Part shown: positions 24,467 through 32,810 of the stretch, piece after piece
How the letters are laid out: each line of letters starts with the position of its first letter
Numbering within the stretch: position 1 is the stretch's first letter
Origin: JAAXHH01 sp965200485
GTDB taxonomy: Bacteria; JAAXHH01
DNA length: 64,000 nucleotides
Assembly: GCA_965200485.1 (NCBI GenBank)
Contig: CBDAUD010000001.1
Span: 1,054,001 to 1,118,000, forward strand
Direction of reading: 5' to 3'
Made by a program: the position numbers and the translations under genes
Notes under the pieces: model-generated
The model's input: only the letters and a program-made list of their open reading frames with translations
Told to the model about the DNA's origin: nothing
Databases searched by the model: none

Positions 24467-27400
24467 ATGGTAACCCAACCGATACATCCTGGTACATACG
24501 TAAGGCAGAACGTGCTCCCAGCGGGCATGACGGTCACCGAAGCGGCTAAGCTGCTTGGGGTAGGCCGGCCGGCCTTATCCAATTTTCTCAACGGCAAGGC
24601 GGCGTTGTCGCACAAGATGGCGCTGCGGCTCGAACGCTCTTTCGGGGCTGACCGCGCGGACCTGCTCGATCTCCAGGCAGTGTACGACCGTCGCGAAGAT
24701 GCCTTTCATTCGACGGTCGCCGCGGGCCGCCACGCACCGACGCTGGTTCAGATCAGAGCCTGGCATATTCAGGCCTGGGCTGATACAGAGGTCGCCAAAA
24801 CCGAATTGCCCGCCCTGTTGCGGCGGCTCATCTGCTCAACCGGGGATCATCTCGCGCGCGTTGATTTTCCGGCTTTCGAGAACGGCCAGCGGCGCGGATG
24901 GGACGGCGAAGTCGAGGCGATGGAACCGACGTCTTGGATACCGGCTGGGCAATCCGGCTGGGAACTGAGCTGCAGCCGTAAACCCGGAAGAAAGGCGGAC
25001 AAGGATTATAATAGACGCAGAAAGAAGTATTCCTCCACCGAACGGCGAGAAAGAACATATGTCTTCGTCACGCCGCGAAACTGGCCAGGAAAGAACCAAT
25101 GGGCTGAAGAGAAAGCGAGAAAACGGGACTGGAAAGACGTGCGCGCCTATGATGCGAGCGATCTGGAACAGTGGCTTGAACAGTCCGCTGAGACCCAGGT
25201 ATGGCTTGCCGAACGATTTGAGTTGCCGGTCGAGGGCTGCCATTCTCCCGAAATGTGCTGGTCCGACTGGGCGGATGTTTGCGAGCCCGCCCTGTCCCCT
25301 GATCTTTTCTCCATAGAGGAATATACCCCCAAGCTCAAACAGTGGTTGAAGACGCAACCGACACGTCCCTTCATCGTGTCTGCCGATTCATCAGACGAGG
25401 CGCTCGCCTTCGCATGCCATCTCGTCCAAAAGGTGCGGGTTGACGTCGGCGACCCGAGCGCTGGTGCGGTCGTGCTTGACAGCCCGGAGATCCTGCAGCG
25501 ATTTCGCGCGTCAAAATCGGCCCCGCACATGGCGATCATCCACAACCCCGAGGTCGAGAAGGAGATCAGCGATCTTTGCGACCGTTGCCATTGCATCGTT
25601 ATACGGCCGAGCAATGATGTACGGTCGGTCAGCGAGGTCAGCGATGCAGGGGGCGAACCCGACATTCGCCTCGGGCTACCCAATAGGCAGAAGGTATCGG
25701 ATGCCCTGAAATCCATGGGGATAGACGAAGACAAGGCAGATCTGCTTATTCGGGAATCGGGTCGGTCGCTGGCCGTTCTGCGTAGGCTGCTCTCCAGCGT
25801 ATCGGCAATCCGGGAGCCTGACTGGGCCCGAAACCCTGCCCTTGCCCGCAAACTGTTGCCCGCGGCGTTGGTCGGCGCTTGGAGTAAAGCCAACGCAGCC
25901 GATGTTGAAGTGGTCCGAAGGTTGGCCGTTATGGCCGGAATAGACGGTGACAAGACATATGTCAAGGACGGTGACAACGTAATAGAAACTCACGTCGTGG
26001 AGTTGTTGAACCTCCCAGATTCACCACTCTGGTGCAGAGGAGACTACCGAGGGGTGGTCTCGCGCATTGATGCGCTGTTTGGTGTGGCCAGATTCGTAAC
26101 CGAACAGGACATCAAGACTTTTTTCACTGTGGCCGAATCCGTGCTTGGGGAACCCGATCCCGCGTTTGAGTTGCCGGAAGACGAGAGATGGACCGCCGGG
26201 TTCCATGGCAAGGTACGTACACACTCTTCCGCGTTGCGGGAAGGCATAAGGGCAACTTTGGTGCTGCTTTCTCTCCATGGAAACCGTTTGTTTCGAAATC
26301 GGCTGAACGTTGATATTGAAGCCAAGGTATCTCGGCTCATACGGCGTCTGCTGAGTCCCCTGTCGCTTGAGACCCTGCTATCGCACCAGGATGATCTTCC
26401 GGACTATGCAGAAGCCGCCCCGGACGAGTTTCTCAAAGTCGTCGAGGCGGATCTGAACACTTCAAAGCCGGCCGTATTCGACCTGCTGAAACCGGTTGGC
26501 GCCGGTCTGTTCCATGGTTGTCCAAGAACCGGGCTCATATGGGCGCTGGAATGCCTAGCCTGGAAGCACCTGCCGAGGGTAAGCCGGATTCTCGCGGAAC
26601 TGGCCCGAACTCCTATCGACGACAACCGGGTGCACAAGCCCATCGAAAGTCTCCAGGCGATTTACCGGTCATGGCTCCCGCAGACCGCGGCTATGCTTGA
26701 CGATCGCCTCTATGGAATCCGGCTTCTTGTGGACAGTTGGCCCGACATAGCTTGGCAAGTCTGTATCGCTCAATTCGATACGGGTCCCCAACATGCGATG
26801 CCCGGCTATCGCCCGCGCTGGCGTGACGATCACGTAGGGGCGGGCAAATTCGTTCCCAAAGCACATAGTAAATTCAAGAACAAGGTTCTCGACATTGTCC
26901 TTGAGTGGCAGCACCATAACCAACGAACTCTCGGCGATCTGGTCGATCGGATCCATGGTTTTTCCGATGAAGCCCGGATCAGAATCTGGAATTTGATTGA
27001 TACGTGGGCGAACGCACAAACGGACGACCGGGCTAAAGCCGAACTGCGCGAAGAAATCCGGCTCAGTGTGTTCACGCATGGCACGATGCTAAAGAGCATG
27101 CCCGAAGAAGTGTTGGCTCGGGCGCGAACGGCACTCGAGCGGCTGAAACCGCAGGATCCGGTGGCACGACACGCCTGGCTTTTCAGAACCTACTGGGTCG
27201 AACCGTCCCCCGACGAGTTCTCGGACTCAGGAGAAATCACTCTTGGGCGGGCAGACCGCGACGAGAATCAGGACGAGATCAGTCGCAAGCTTCGCAGTGC
27301 CGCCATGGGCGAGATTTGGTCGGAATGCGGTTTCCAAGGGGTGGTCGGTATCTTGGAAGATTGCACGGTACCTGATGCCGTTGGGCAAGCCCTGAAGAGC

Positions 27401-28612
27401 CACGTTCCGGATACCGGGGCGATCGTCCGCTTCCTGCACCAATGCCTCTCGACTGCCACCCCCGTGTCGGAGGCGACGATGGACGCTTGTCTGAGTGGGT
27501 TCATCGGGTCTACGGAGGAAGAAGCCCGCACCGAAATTCTGACGAAGTCAGCGGAACACCTCGCTTCTTCTGACGAGTTGGCCCGGTTGTTCCGCTGCGC
27601 ACCGTTTCGCCCGTATACATGGCGCTTGGTAGACGAATACGGCCTCCGGGACTGTTACTGGCAAACAGTCACACCGGAAATTGGACCCTTCACTGAGTCG
27701 GAAATGCCCGAATTCATTGATCGCATGTTGGATGCGAAACGATTCCGTGCAGCATTCTGGTTTACACGCTTCAGCTATGCGAAGATCGAAACGGCTCAGC
27801 TGCACCGTCTGCTGATAGGCCTCGTAACAAAAGCAGCTGGACCGGACGAAAATCGGCAATACGAGCCAAGCAACCACGATGTTGCGGAAGCAATACAGGA
27901 ACTACGTAGTCGATCCGGCATAGATCGATCGGAGGTAGCCAGGTTGGAACTCATGTTCATCGAAGCCCTCCGCTACAGCGATTACGGGATGCTCACTTTG
28001 GAACGTTTGGTGGCCGAATCGCCCATCGACTTCGTCCGGCTCTTGGCGCTGAGTTTCAATCGTAAAGATGATGGCCAGGATCCTCCCGCGTGGAACATGG
28101 CAGATTCGAAAGGCCATGCCGATCTTCGAATGGCGGCTTTCCAGGTTCTGGAGTATATGAGCTACATCCCAGGTACCGGCGATGACGATGAGATAGACGG
28201 GGCTTACCTGTCACAGTGGATCGCGGAAACGCGGCGGCTCTGCGCCGAATACGGACGCGAGGCTGTGGGCGATGAACGCGTCGGCCAGCTCCTGGCAAGA
28301 GGACCGGCGGACGAAAATGGTGTAACACCCTGTGAGGCAATATCGACGGCTATGGAGAAGGTTCGTTCCGAAAGACTTGCCTTGGGCTTCAGAATCGGAG
28401 CCGTCAGCCCGGGTGGTGTGGTTGCGTATTTTCGTGAGGAAGGGGGTGCGCGGGAACGGGAACTTTCGGCCACCTATAGAAACTGGGCTGCGGAACGATC
28501 CCGACAATACCCCTTTGTCGGAAGTGTTCTGGAAGAAGTCGCCGCCTACTACGACCGTCGGGCTCGAATGGAAGATGACCGGACAGAAGTCGAACATAGG
28601 TTGGAGTACTGA
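24467..28612 (+). CDS. HigA-type HTH / Mrr-like nuclease / helical-repeat fusion
   Basis: A 1381-residue protein. Residues 1-80 are a HigA-like XRE helix-turn-helix (IHPGTYVRQNVL, VTEAAKLLGVGRPALSNFL, NGKAALS). Residues about 95-245 look like an Mrr-type PD-(D/E)XK nuclease: Asp146 in GWDGEVE, Glu166 in SGWELSCSRK, and KADKDYNRR at 176-184. After residue 300 comes a P-loop-NTPase-like strand PFIVSADSSDEALAF in which the Walker A Gly-Lys is absent, then about 900 residues of helical repeats. The plan is that of STAND-like defence sensors with a degenerate NTPase core, or an NTP-independent sensor. AGAGGA precedes the ATG at 24467. Palindromic sites upstream suggest self-regulation by its own HTH. 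Target unknown. Confidence 0.75.
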   Translation: MVTQPIHPGTYVRQNVLPAGMTVTEAAKLLGVGRPALSNFLNGKAALSHKMALRLERSFGADRADLLDLQAVYDRREDAFHSTVAAGRHAPTLVQIRAWHIQAWADTEVAKTELPALLRRLICSTGDHLARVDFPAFENGQRRGWDGEVEAMEPTSWIPAGQSGWELSCSRKPGRKADKDYNRRRKKYSSTERRERTYVFVTPRNWPGKNQWAEEKARKRDWKDVRAYDASDLEQWLEQSAETQVWLAERFELPVEGCHSPEMCWSDWADVCEPALSPDLFSIEEYTPKLKQWLKTQPTRPFIVSADSSDEALAFACHLVQKVRVDVGDPSAGAVVLDSPEILQRFRASKSAPHMAIIHNPEVEKEISDLCDRCHCIVIRPSNDVRSVSEVSDAGGEPDIRLGLPNRQKVSDALKSMGIDEDKADLLIRESGRSLAVLRRLLSSVSAIREPDWARNPALARKLLPAALVGAWSKANAADVEVVRRLAVMAGIDGDKTYVKDGDNVIETHVVELLNLPDSPLWCRGDYRGVVSRIDALFGVARFVTEQDIKTFFTVAESVLGEPDPAFELPEDERWTAGFHGKVRTHSSALREGIRATLVLLSLHGNRLFRNRLNVDIEAKVSRLIRRLLSPLSLETLLSHQDDLPDYAEAAPDEFLKVVEADLNTSKPAVFDLLKPVGAGLFHGCPRTGLIWALECLAWKHLPRVSRILAELARTPIDDNRVHKPIESLQAIYRSWLPQTAAMLDDRLYGIRLLVDSWPDIAWQVCIAQFDTGPQHAMPGYRPRWRDDHVGAGKFVPKAHSKFKNKVLDIVLEWQHHNQRTLGDLVDRIHGFSDEARIRIWNLIDTWANAQTDDRAKAELREEIRLSVFTHGTMLKSMPEEVLARARTALERLKPQDPVARHAWLFRTYWVEPSPDEFSDSGEITLGRADRDENQDEISRKLRSAAMGEIWSECGFQGVVGILEDCTVPDAVGQALKSHVPDTGAIVRFLHQCLSTATPVSEATMDACLSGFIGSTEEEARTEILTKSAEHLASSDELARLFRCAPFRPYTWRLVDEYGLRDCYWQTVTPEIGPFTESEMPEFIDRMLDAKRFRAAFWFTRFSYAKIETAQLHRLLIGLVTKAAGPDENRQYEPSNHDVAEAIQELRSRSGIDRSEVARLELMFIEALRYSDYGMLTLERLVAESPIDFVRLLALSFNRKDDGQDPPAWNMADSKGHADLRMAAFQVLEYMSYIPGTGDDDEIDGAYLSQWIAETRRLCAEYGREAVGDERVGQLLARGPADENGVTPCEAISTAMEKVRSERLALGFRIGAVSPGGVVAYFREEGGARERELSATYRNWAAERSRQYPFVGSVLEEVAAYYDRRARMEDDRTEVEHRLEY

Positions 28613-28616
28613 CATC

Positions 28617-30065
28617 ATGTACCGCCCCCTATTCTGGTTCCTCCTTCCGCTCGTCGTCACCGAACTGATCTACGAACTGGGCATCCAGGTCATCAACGGC
28701 GGGATCGCCCGCATTCCCCGGCCCACGGAGACGCTGGCCGCGTACGGCATCGCATGGGGGCTCACGTCTTTCCTGAGCGGCACCGTTTCCCAGACCCGGC
28801 AGATGTCCATGGTCCTCGTCCGGGACCGGGCGACTTTCAACACGGTTTTCCGGTGCGTGGCGGGGTTCGGCGGCACGCATCTGCTGGTCCTGGCGTGCCT
28901 GGCCTTCACCCCGGTGGGGTTGTGGGTCATCGACGGACTGCACGCCGTGGATTCCGACCTTGGCGGCACGGTGCGACGCGCCCTCGGATACCTGCTTCCC
29001 CTGCCGCTGATCGTGGGCGTCAGCCGGTTCCTTTCGGGCCTCCTGCTGCGGTTGCGGCGGACCGACATCGTCAGCTACGCCATGATGGCCGGCATCAGCA
29101 TGAGCGTCGTTTCCGTATTCGTTTTCCTTCCCACGCCGACCGTACAGCAAGACCCGATCCTTCTGCCCGTGCTGGCCACGTATTCCGGCCTGTTGACGGA
29201 ACTGGGGGTGATGATCTTCGGGTACAGGCGATTTGTGCGGAGGTCCCTGGGTTCTTCGGGTGGGGCGGGCATGGCCGGATTTGCAGGCGGATCGGCAGAA
29301 CCAAGGCGGAACAAGGAAGCGGGATCAGGCAGGCGTGCGGGTGTGGCATCGGACAAGCGCGTCGAACCGATGGCATCGGACAAGCCCGGGCGCTTGGCAT
29401 TGGACGCGCACGAGGAGCCGACCGGAGGAAAGGCCGGACCATTGACGGCGCGCTACGTGCTGCGTTTCTACTGGCCCCTGGCCGTGACCATCGGCATCCA
29501 GGCGTTGAGCCGGCCGATCATCAACCTCTTTGTCGCCCGCGGCACGGACGGGACGGAGTCGCTGGCGGTCCTGACGATCGTCTACGCCCTGGCGCACCTT
29601 CCCTACGGATGGCTGAACGAACTCAAGAACCTGCCTGCCGCCTTTCAGCGGCAGGACCCCGGCGCCCGCATCATCCGGCGGTTCACCGCGGCGTGCGGGA
29701 TGGTTTCGTTCGCGACCATGGCCCTGATGTTCTGGACGCCGGCGCGGTTTTTTCTCCTCGAAACGCTGATCGGAGTCGACCACGAGTTCGCCATGCGTTG
29801 CACCGTGCCGCTGATCATCTTTTCCTTCTTCCCCCTCCCCGTCACGGTCCGGTCCTACCTGCACGGGATCGCCCTGCGAGACCATCGCACCGGCGCCATC
29901 GCGCCCAGCGGACCCGCCCGGGCGGGCGCCATCGTCCTCGTGGTGAACGTGCTCGCATTCTTCGACCTGCCCGGAGCGGTCTGCGGCGTCGCCGCCCTCT
30001 ACAGCGGATTCGTCGTGGAAACCCTCGTGGTACGCTGGCGCATGGGCAGGAGACGCGCTGCTTAG
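28617..30065 (+). CDS. ANKH/MATE-like polytopic membrane protein
   Basis: A 482-residue membrane protein with about ten to twelve hydrophobic segments. The opening YRPLFWFLLPLVVTELIYEL and the following GGIARIPRPTETLAAYGIAW resemble the ANKH/MATE-like flippase fold. A polar loop at about residues 213-278 splits the protein in two halves and contains repeats (ASDKRVEPM, ASDKPGRL, ALDAHEEP) encoded by copies of TGGCATCGGACAAGC. The second half restarts with YVLRFYWPLAVTIGIQALSRP, a pseudo-repeat of the first. It begins 5 bases after the HTH-nuclease gene, but its high GC suggests it is not part of that island. Substrate unknown. Confidence 0.7.
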   Translation: MYRPLFWFLLPLVVTELIYELGIQVINGGIARIPRPTETLAAYGIAWGLTSFLSGTVSQTRQMSMVLVRDRATFNTVFRCVAGFGGTHLLVLACLAFTPVGLWVIDGLHAVDSDLGGTVRRALGYLLPLPLIVGVSRFLSGLLLRLRRTDIVSYAMMAGISMSVVSVFVFLPTPTVQQDPILLPVLATYSGLLTELGVMIFGYRRFVRRSLGSSGGAGMAGFAGGSAEPRRNKEAGSGRRAGVASDKRVEPMASDKPGRLALDAHEEPTGGKAGPLTARYVLRFYWPLAVTIGIQALSRPIINLFVARGTDGTESLAVLTIVYALAHLPYGWLNELKNLPAAFQRQDPGARIIRRFTAACGMVSFATMALMFWTPARFFLLETLIGVDHEFAMRCTVPLIIFSFFPLPVTVRSYLHGIALRDHRTGAIAPSGPARAGAIVLVVNVLAFFDLPGAVCGVAALYSGFVVETLVVRWRMGRRRAA

Positions 30066-30109
30066 GCGCACTCCGCACCACTCCCGCGATGGAAGTGAAG
30101 TCCTGCGCT

Positions 30110-31414
30110 TTAGCCGGATTGCTTCCAGGTACCCGTAATGCGCAGGAATGCGTCTATATCCTGCTCGTTGTTGAACAGGGCGGGACCCACACGGATCTGG
30201 ACGTCGTTTTCCCGGAAGGACAGCCGCACGCCCGCGTCGGCGAGTTGCTTGCCGATGACTTCGCGGTCGGCGCCGTGCTTGAAGGAAACAATGGCGGACT
30301 GGTTGCCGGACGGCGTGAAGACGTCGAAACCCTGCCCGGTCAGCCCGCCGTGGAGGCGATGCGCCAGCGCGACCGTGTGCTGTTCGATCCGGTCGGTTCC
30401 CACATTCAACAGGTAGTCCAGCGACCCGGAAAGCTGGTAGATCGCCGCGAAGGCCGGTGTGGCGTACCCGAATTTCCTCGCGTCCTTGTAAATCGTGTAC
30501 TGGTAGTCGGGCAGCCGTTCGTCCACCATTCTCCATCCCAGCCGATCGGGCTTCACCACGTCCATCACGGACTCCCGCACGTAGAAAGGCGCAATCCCGA
30601 AGCCCCCCAGGAGCCACTTGTACGAACCCGTGGTGAGAAAATCGACCCCGGTCGGTCCGATGTCGAGGTCGATCATGCCCACGCCCTGTACGGCATCCGC
30701 GTACAGGTAGGCACCGTGCGCATGGGCGAGATCGGCCAGGGTCTTCAGATCGTGACGGTAGCCGTTCCGGTTCGAAATCCAGGCCACGGAGATCAGCTTC
30801 GTCTTCTCGTCCACCATCTCGGCAAAGGCTTCGGGCGAAGCCACGCCGTTCACGTTCCGCACGATACGCGTCTCGATGCCTTTGGTCTCGGCCAGTTGGC
30901 TGTACATGACCAGCGACGTCGTGTAGTGCAGATCGTCGATCACGACGTTGTCACCGGCCTTCAGGTCCAGGGAGTTGACCACGAGGTTCTCGCCTTCGCT
31001 GGTGGACGAGACCAGGCCGATCTCGCCGATGTCGGCACGAATCAGCCGGGCGAACTTCTCCCGTACGGCCGCTTCCTCTTCCAGCATGGAACCCAGCAGG
31101 ATGGGATCGCGGGATTTGGCCGCGATGAACTCGATGGTCCTGTCGACCGCGGGCTGGGGCGACGGACTGATGTAGGGGGTGTTCAGATACAGGCACTCGC
31201 TGGCGGCCGGAAAATCCGCGCGCACACCGAGGGGATCGTCCCCGGATGCGGCCTGCGCTGGGGAATCGGCATTGCCACGCGCCGCGGGATCGGCGGGCGC
31301 CTTGGCGTCGTCCTCCTGGGTCTTACCGGTATCGTCGCCGTGCGCCGCGCCCGCGACGCCGGCAAGCGCGGCCGTGGACACGATGCCCATGAACTCCCGT
31401 CTCGATACGGACAT
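30110..31414 (-). CDS. Tat-exported class V aminotransferase-like PLP enzyme
   Basis: A 434-residue fold-type I PLP enzyme of the cysteine desulfurase/isopenicillin N epimerase group. The N-terminus has a twin-arginine signal (SRREFMG, then STAALAGVAGAAHG), so the folded holoenzyme should be exported. A Pro/Asp/Ala-rich linker precedes the catalytic part (LYLNTPYISPSPQPA). Motifs seen are STSEGENLVVNSL for cofactor phosphate, AWISNRNGY, YADAVQGVGMIDLD with the PLP-ring Asp, and TTGSYKWLLGG with the Schiff-base Lys (about 265). No active-site Cys loop typical of NifS/IscS is apparent. Substrate unknown. It is convergent with the membrane-protein gene. Confidence 0.85.
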   Translation of the reverse strand: MSVSRREFMGIVSTAALAGVAGAAHGDDTGKTQEDDAKAPADPAARGNADSPAQAASGDDPLGVRADFPAASECLYLNTPYISPSPQPAVDRTIEFIAAKSRDPILLGSMLEEEAAVREKFARLIRADIGEIGLVSSTSEGENLVVNSLDLKAGDNVVIDDLHYTTSLVMYSQLAETKGIETRIVRNVNGVASPEAFAEMVDEKTKLISVAWISNRNGYRHDLKTLADLAHAHGAYLYADAVQGVGMIDLDIGPTGVDFLTTGSYKWLLGGFGIAPFYVRESVMDVVKPDRLGWRMVDERLPDYQYTIYKDARKFGYATPAFAAIYQLSGSLDYLLNVGTDRIEQHTVALAHRLHGGLTGQGFDVFTPSGNQSAIVSFKHGADREVIGKQLADAGVRLSFRENDVQIRVGPALFNNEQDIDAFLRITGTWKQSG

Positions 31415-31557
31415 GAGTTGCTCCTTGTGAATGCTGTGATTGTTTGAAAATGCTTGTTAATGGATGGTATCTTGCCGGGATTGGCGTACCAAGACGGTAT
31501 GGGATCCGGGGTCTGGCGTCAAGGGAAGTAGCGAAAGATCCGATGTAGGGACGAAAC

Positions 31558-31586
31558 TTGATTAGATTAATACTACAATCTATACT
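31558..31586 (+). promoter_or_regulatory. Sigma70-type promoter of the helicase-AlkB-methyltransferase operon
   Basis: TTGATT (31558-31563), a 17-base spacer and TATACT (31581-31586) make the best promoter match in the window. It stands in a sharply AT-rich stretch and would give a leader of about 75 bases before the helicase gene. Confidence 0.65.
31563..31582. promoter_or_regulatory. Palindrome between -35 and -10 (operator candidate)
   Basis: TAGATT (31563-31568) and AATCTA (31577-31582) are perfect 6-bp inverted repeats separated by 8 bases. The dyad fills the spacer of the operon promoter, the position where a repressor or a MerR-like activator would act. No regulator gene is adjacent. 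Confidence 0.45.
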
Positions 31587-31667
31587 ATATAAACATCGCG
31601 CATACCTTATTGTGGTCAACAGTTGTCGTCTCGAAGGTGTGTTTTTGCACCAGACAGGACATCCGGC

Positions 31668-32798
31668 GTGAAACTACCAACCTACGAAGAATTCTCAAGC
31701 GACGAAAATCAGATGGAAGTCTTGGAGTGGCCGCTCAATGAATCAGTTTTTGTCGTTGGACCACCGGGATCAGGCAAGACAGTGCTGGCAGTAAGACGTG
31801 CGGAGATGGTATCAGAGTGGAAAAAGCACGTTATAGTAGTAACCTACAACCGCATGCTGCGAAGGCTATTGTATTTGCTAAATAAAGGCAGTGTAAGATC
31901 ACAAACCATGCATAGTTTCGTCGGGCAAGACTACCGTCAAAGAACAAGAGAACAGGAAGTTCCCACACCTCCTGGGGATAAATACACGTTCATTTGGGGA
32001 GATATGTTTGCCAGCCTCCGTAAAATCGAAAATACTTCGCGCTTCGCACATTTGGTTGTGGATGAAGGGCAAGATCTTCCGGTTGGCTTTTTTCAATACG
32101 TAGCTCACTTTGCCGCCCAGACATTTACAGTTTTTGCAGACGAAGATCAGGCGTTAATGGACAATCATACAACGCTTGAAGAGATAAAAGATGCAGGTGA
32201 GTTAAACGACCCGATCATTCTCAGGAACAATCACAGGAATACTCCTGAAGTAGCAAACCTAGCGGAGCATTTCCACAGTGGACGATTGCCAGCCGCGGAA
32301 GTTTCCCGAGATTCCATTGGAGAACTACCTCGGTTGATACGTTCAAGCGGTCTCGCACAAACTGCTTTATTCGTGTCGAACTGGCGAAAAAACAGGGGTG
32401 GTTCAATAGGCGTGATTGTCGATCAAAATGATACGGGCGTCAGTATCTATCAACAACTCAAAAATCTGTTGCGTGAAACGCGCGTCGATATCTACAGAAA
32501 TGAAGATAGGAATGAAAATGACATCGATATCACGAAAGACGGCGTGACGGTGTTGAATAAAGAATCGGTCAAAGGTCAGGAGTTCGACTCGGTTTTTATT
32601 CTGGAACTCGAAAGATTCATTCCCTTCGCCAGCGATGTTGGCCGTCGCGCAATGTATATGATGTGTTCACGCGCTCGTGACCATTTATTTCTGATATACG
32701 GTCCGAGCGATCTTTCGCCCTCTGCCGCCGAGGCTTTGCCAAACCACACGATTCTTGAGCGTAGCGATCGTGATGTGTTCGCGCGCAACTCTTCTTGA
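31668..32798 (+). CDS. Compact SF1 UvrD/Rep-like helicase
   Basis: A 376-residue superfamily 1 ATPase. Walker A is GPPGSGKT (31-38), motif II DEGQD (132-136), then RNNHRNTPEVA, VKGQEFDSVFI (motif V, about 302) and MCSRARDHLFL (motif VI, about 332). All motor motifs are present but the large 1B and 2B insertions of UvrD are missing, so it is a minimal motor. I chose the GTG at 31668 with AGGA 8 bases upstream rather than the TTG at 31623. It is the first gene of a three-gene operon with the AlkB fusion 12 bases downstream. It could unwind or translocate on DNA or RNA to present substrate to the partners. Confidence 0.85.
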   Translation: MKLPTYEEFSSDENQMEVLEWPLNESVFVVGPPGSGKTVLAVRRAEMVSEWKKHVIVVTYNRMLRRLLYLLNKGSVRSQTMHSFVGQDYRQRTREQEVPTPPGDKYTFIWGDMFASLRKIENTSRFAHLVVDEGQDLPVGFFQYVAHFAAQTFTVFADEDQALMDNHTTLEEIKDAGELNDPIILRNNHRNTPEVANLAEHFHSGRLPAAEVSRDSIGELPRLIRSSGLAQTALFVSNWRKNRGGSIGVIVDQNDTGVSIYQQLKNLLRETRVDIYRNEDRNENDIDITKDGVTVLNKESVKGQEFDSVFILELERFIPFASDVGRRAMYMMCSRARDHLFLIYGPSDLSPSAAEALPNHTILERSDRDVFARNSS

Positions 32799-32810
32799 GC
32801 GTGAGTAATT

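Noticed and set aside
28754..31447. 897-codon open frame on the plus strand
   Set aside because: Runs out of frame through the membrane-protein gene and antisense to the class V aminotransferase, with no family features.
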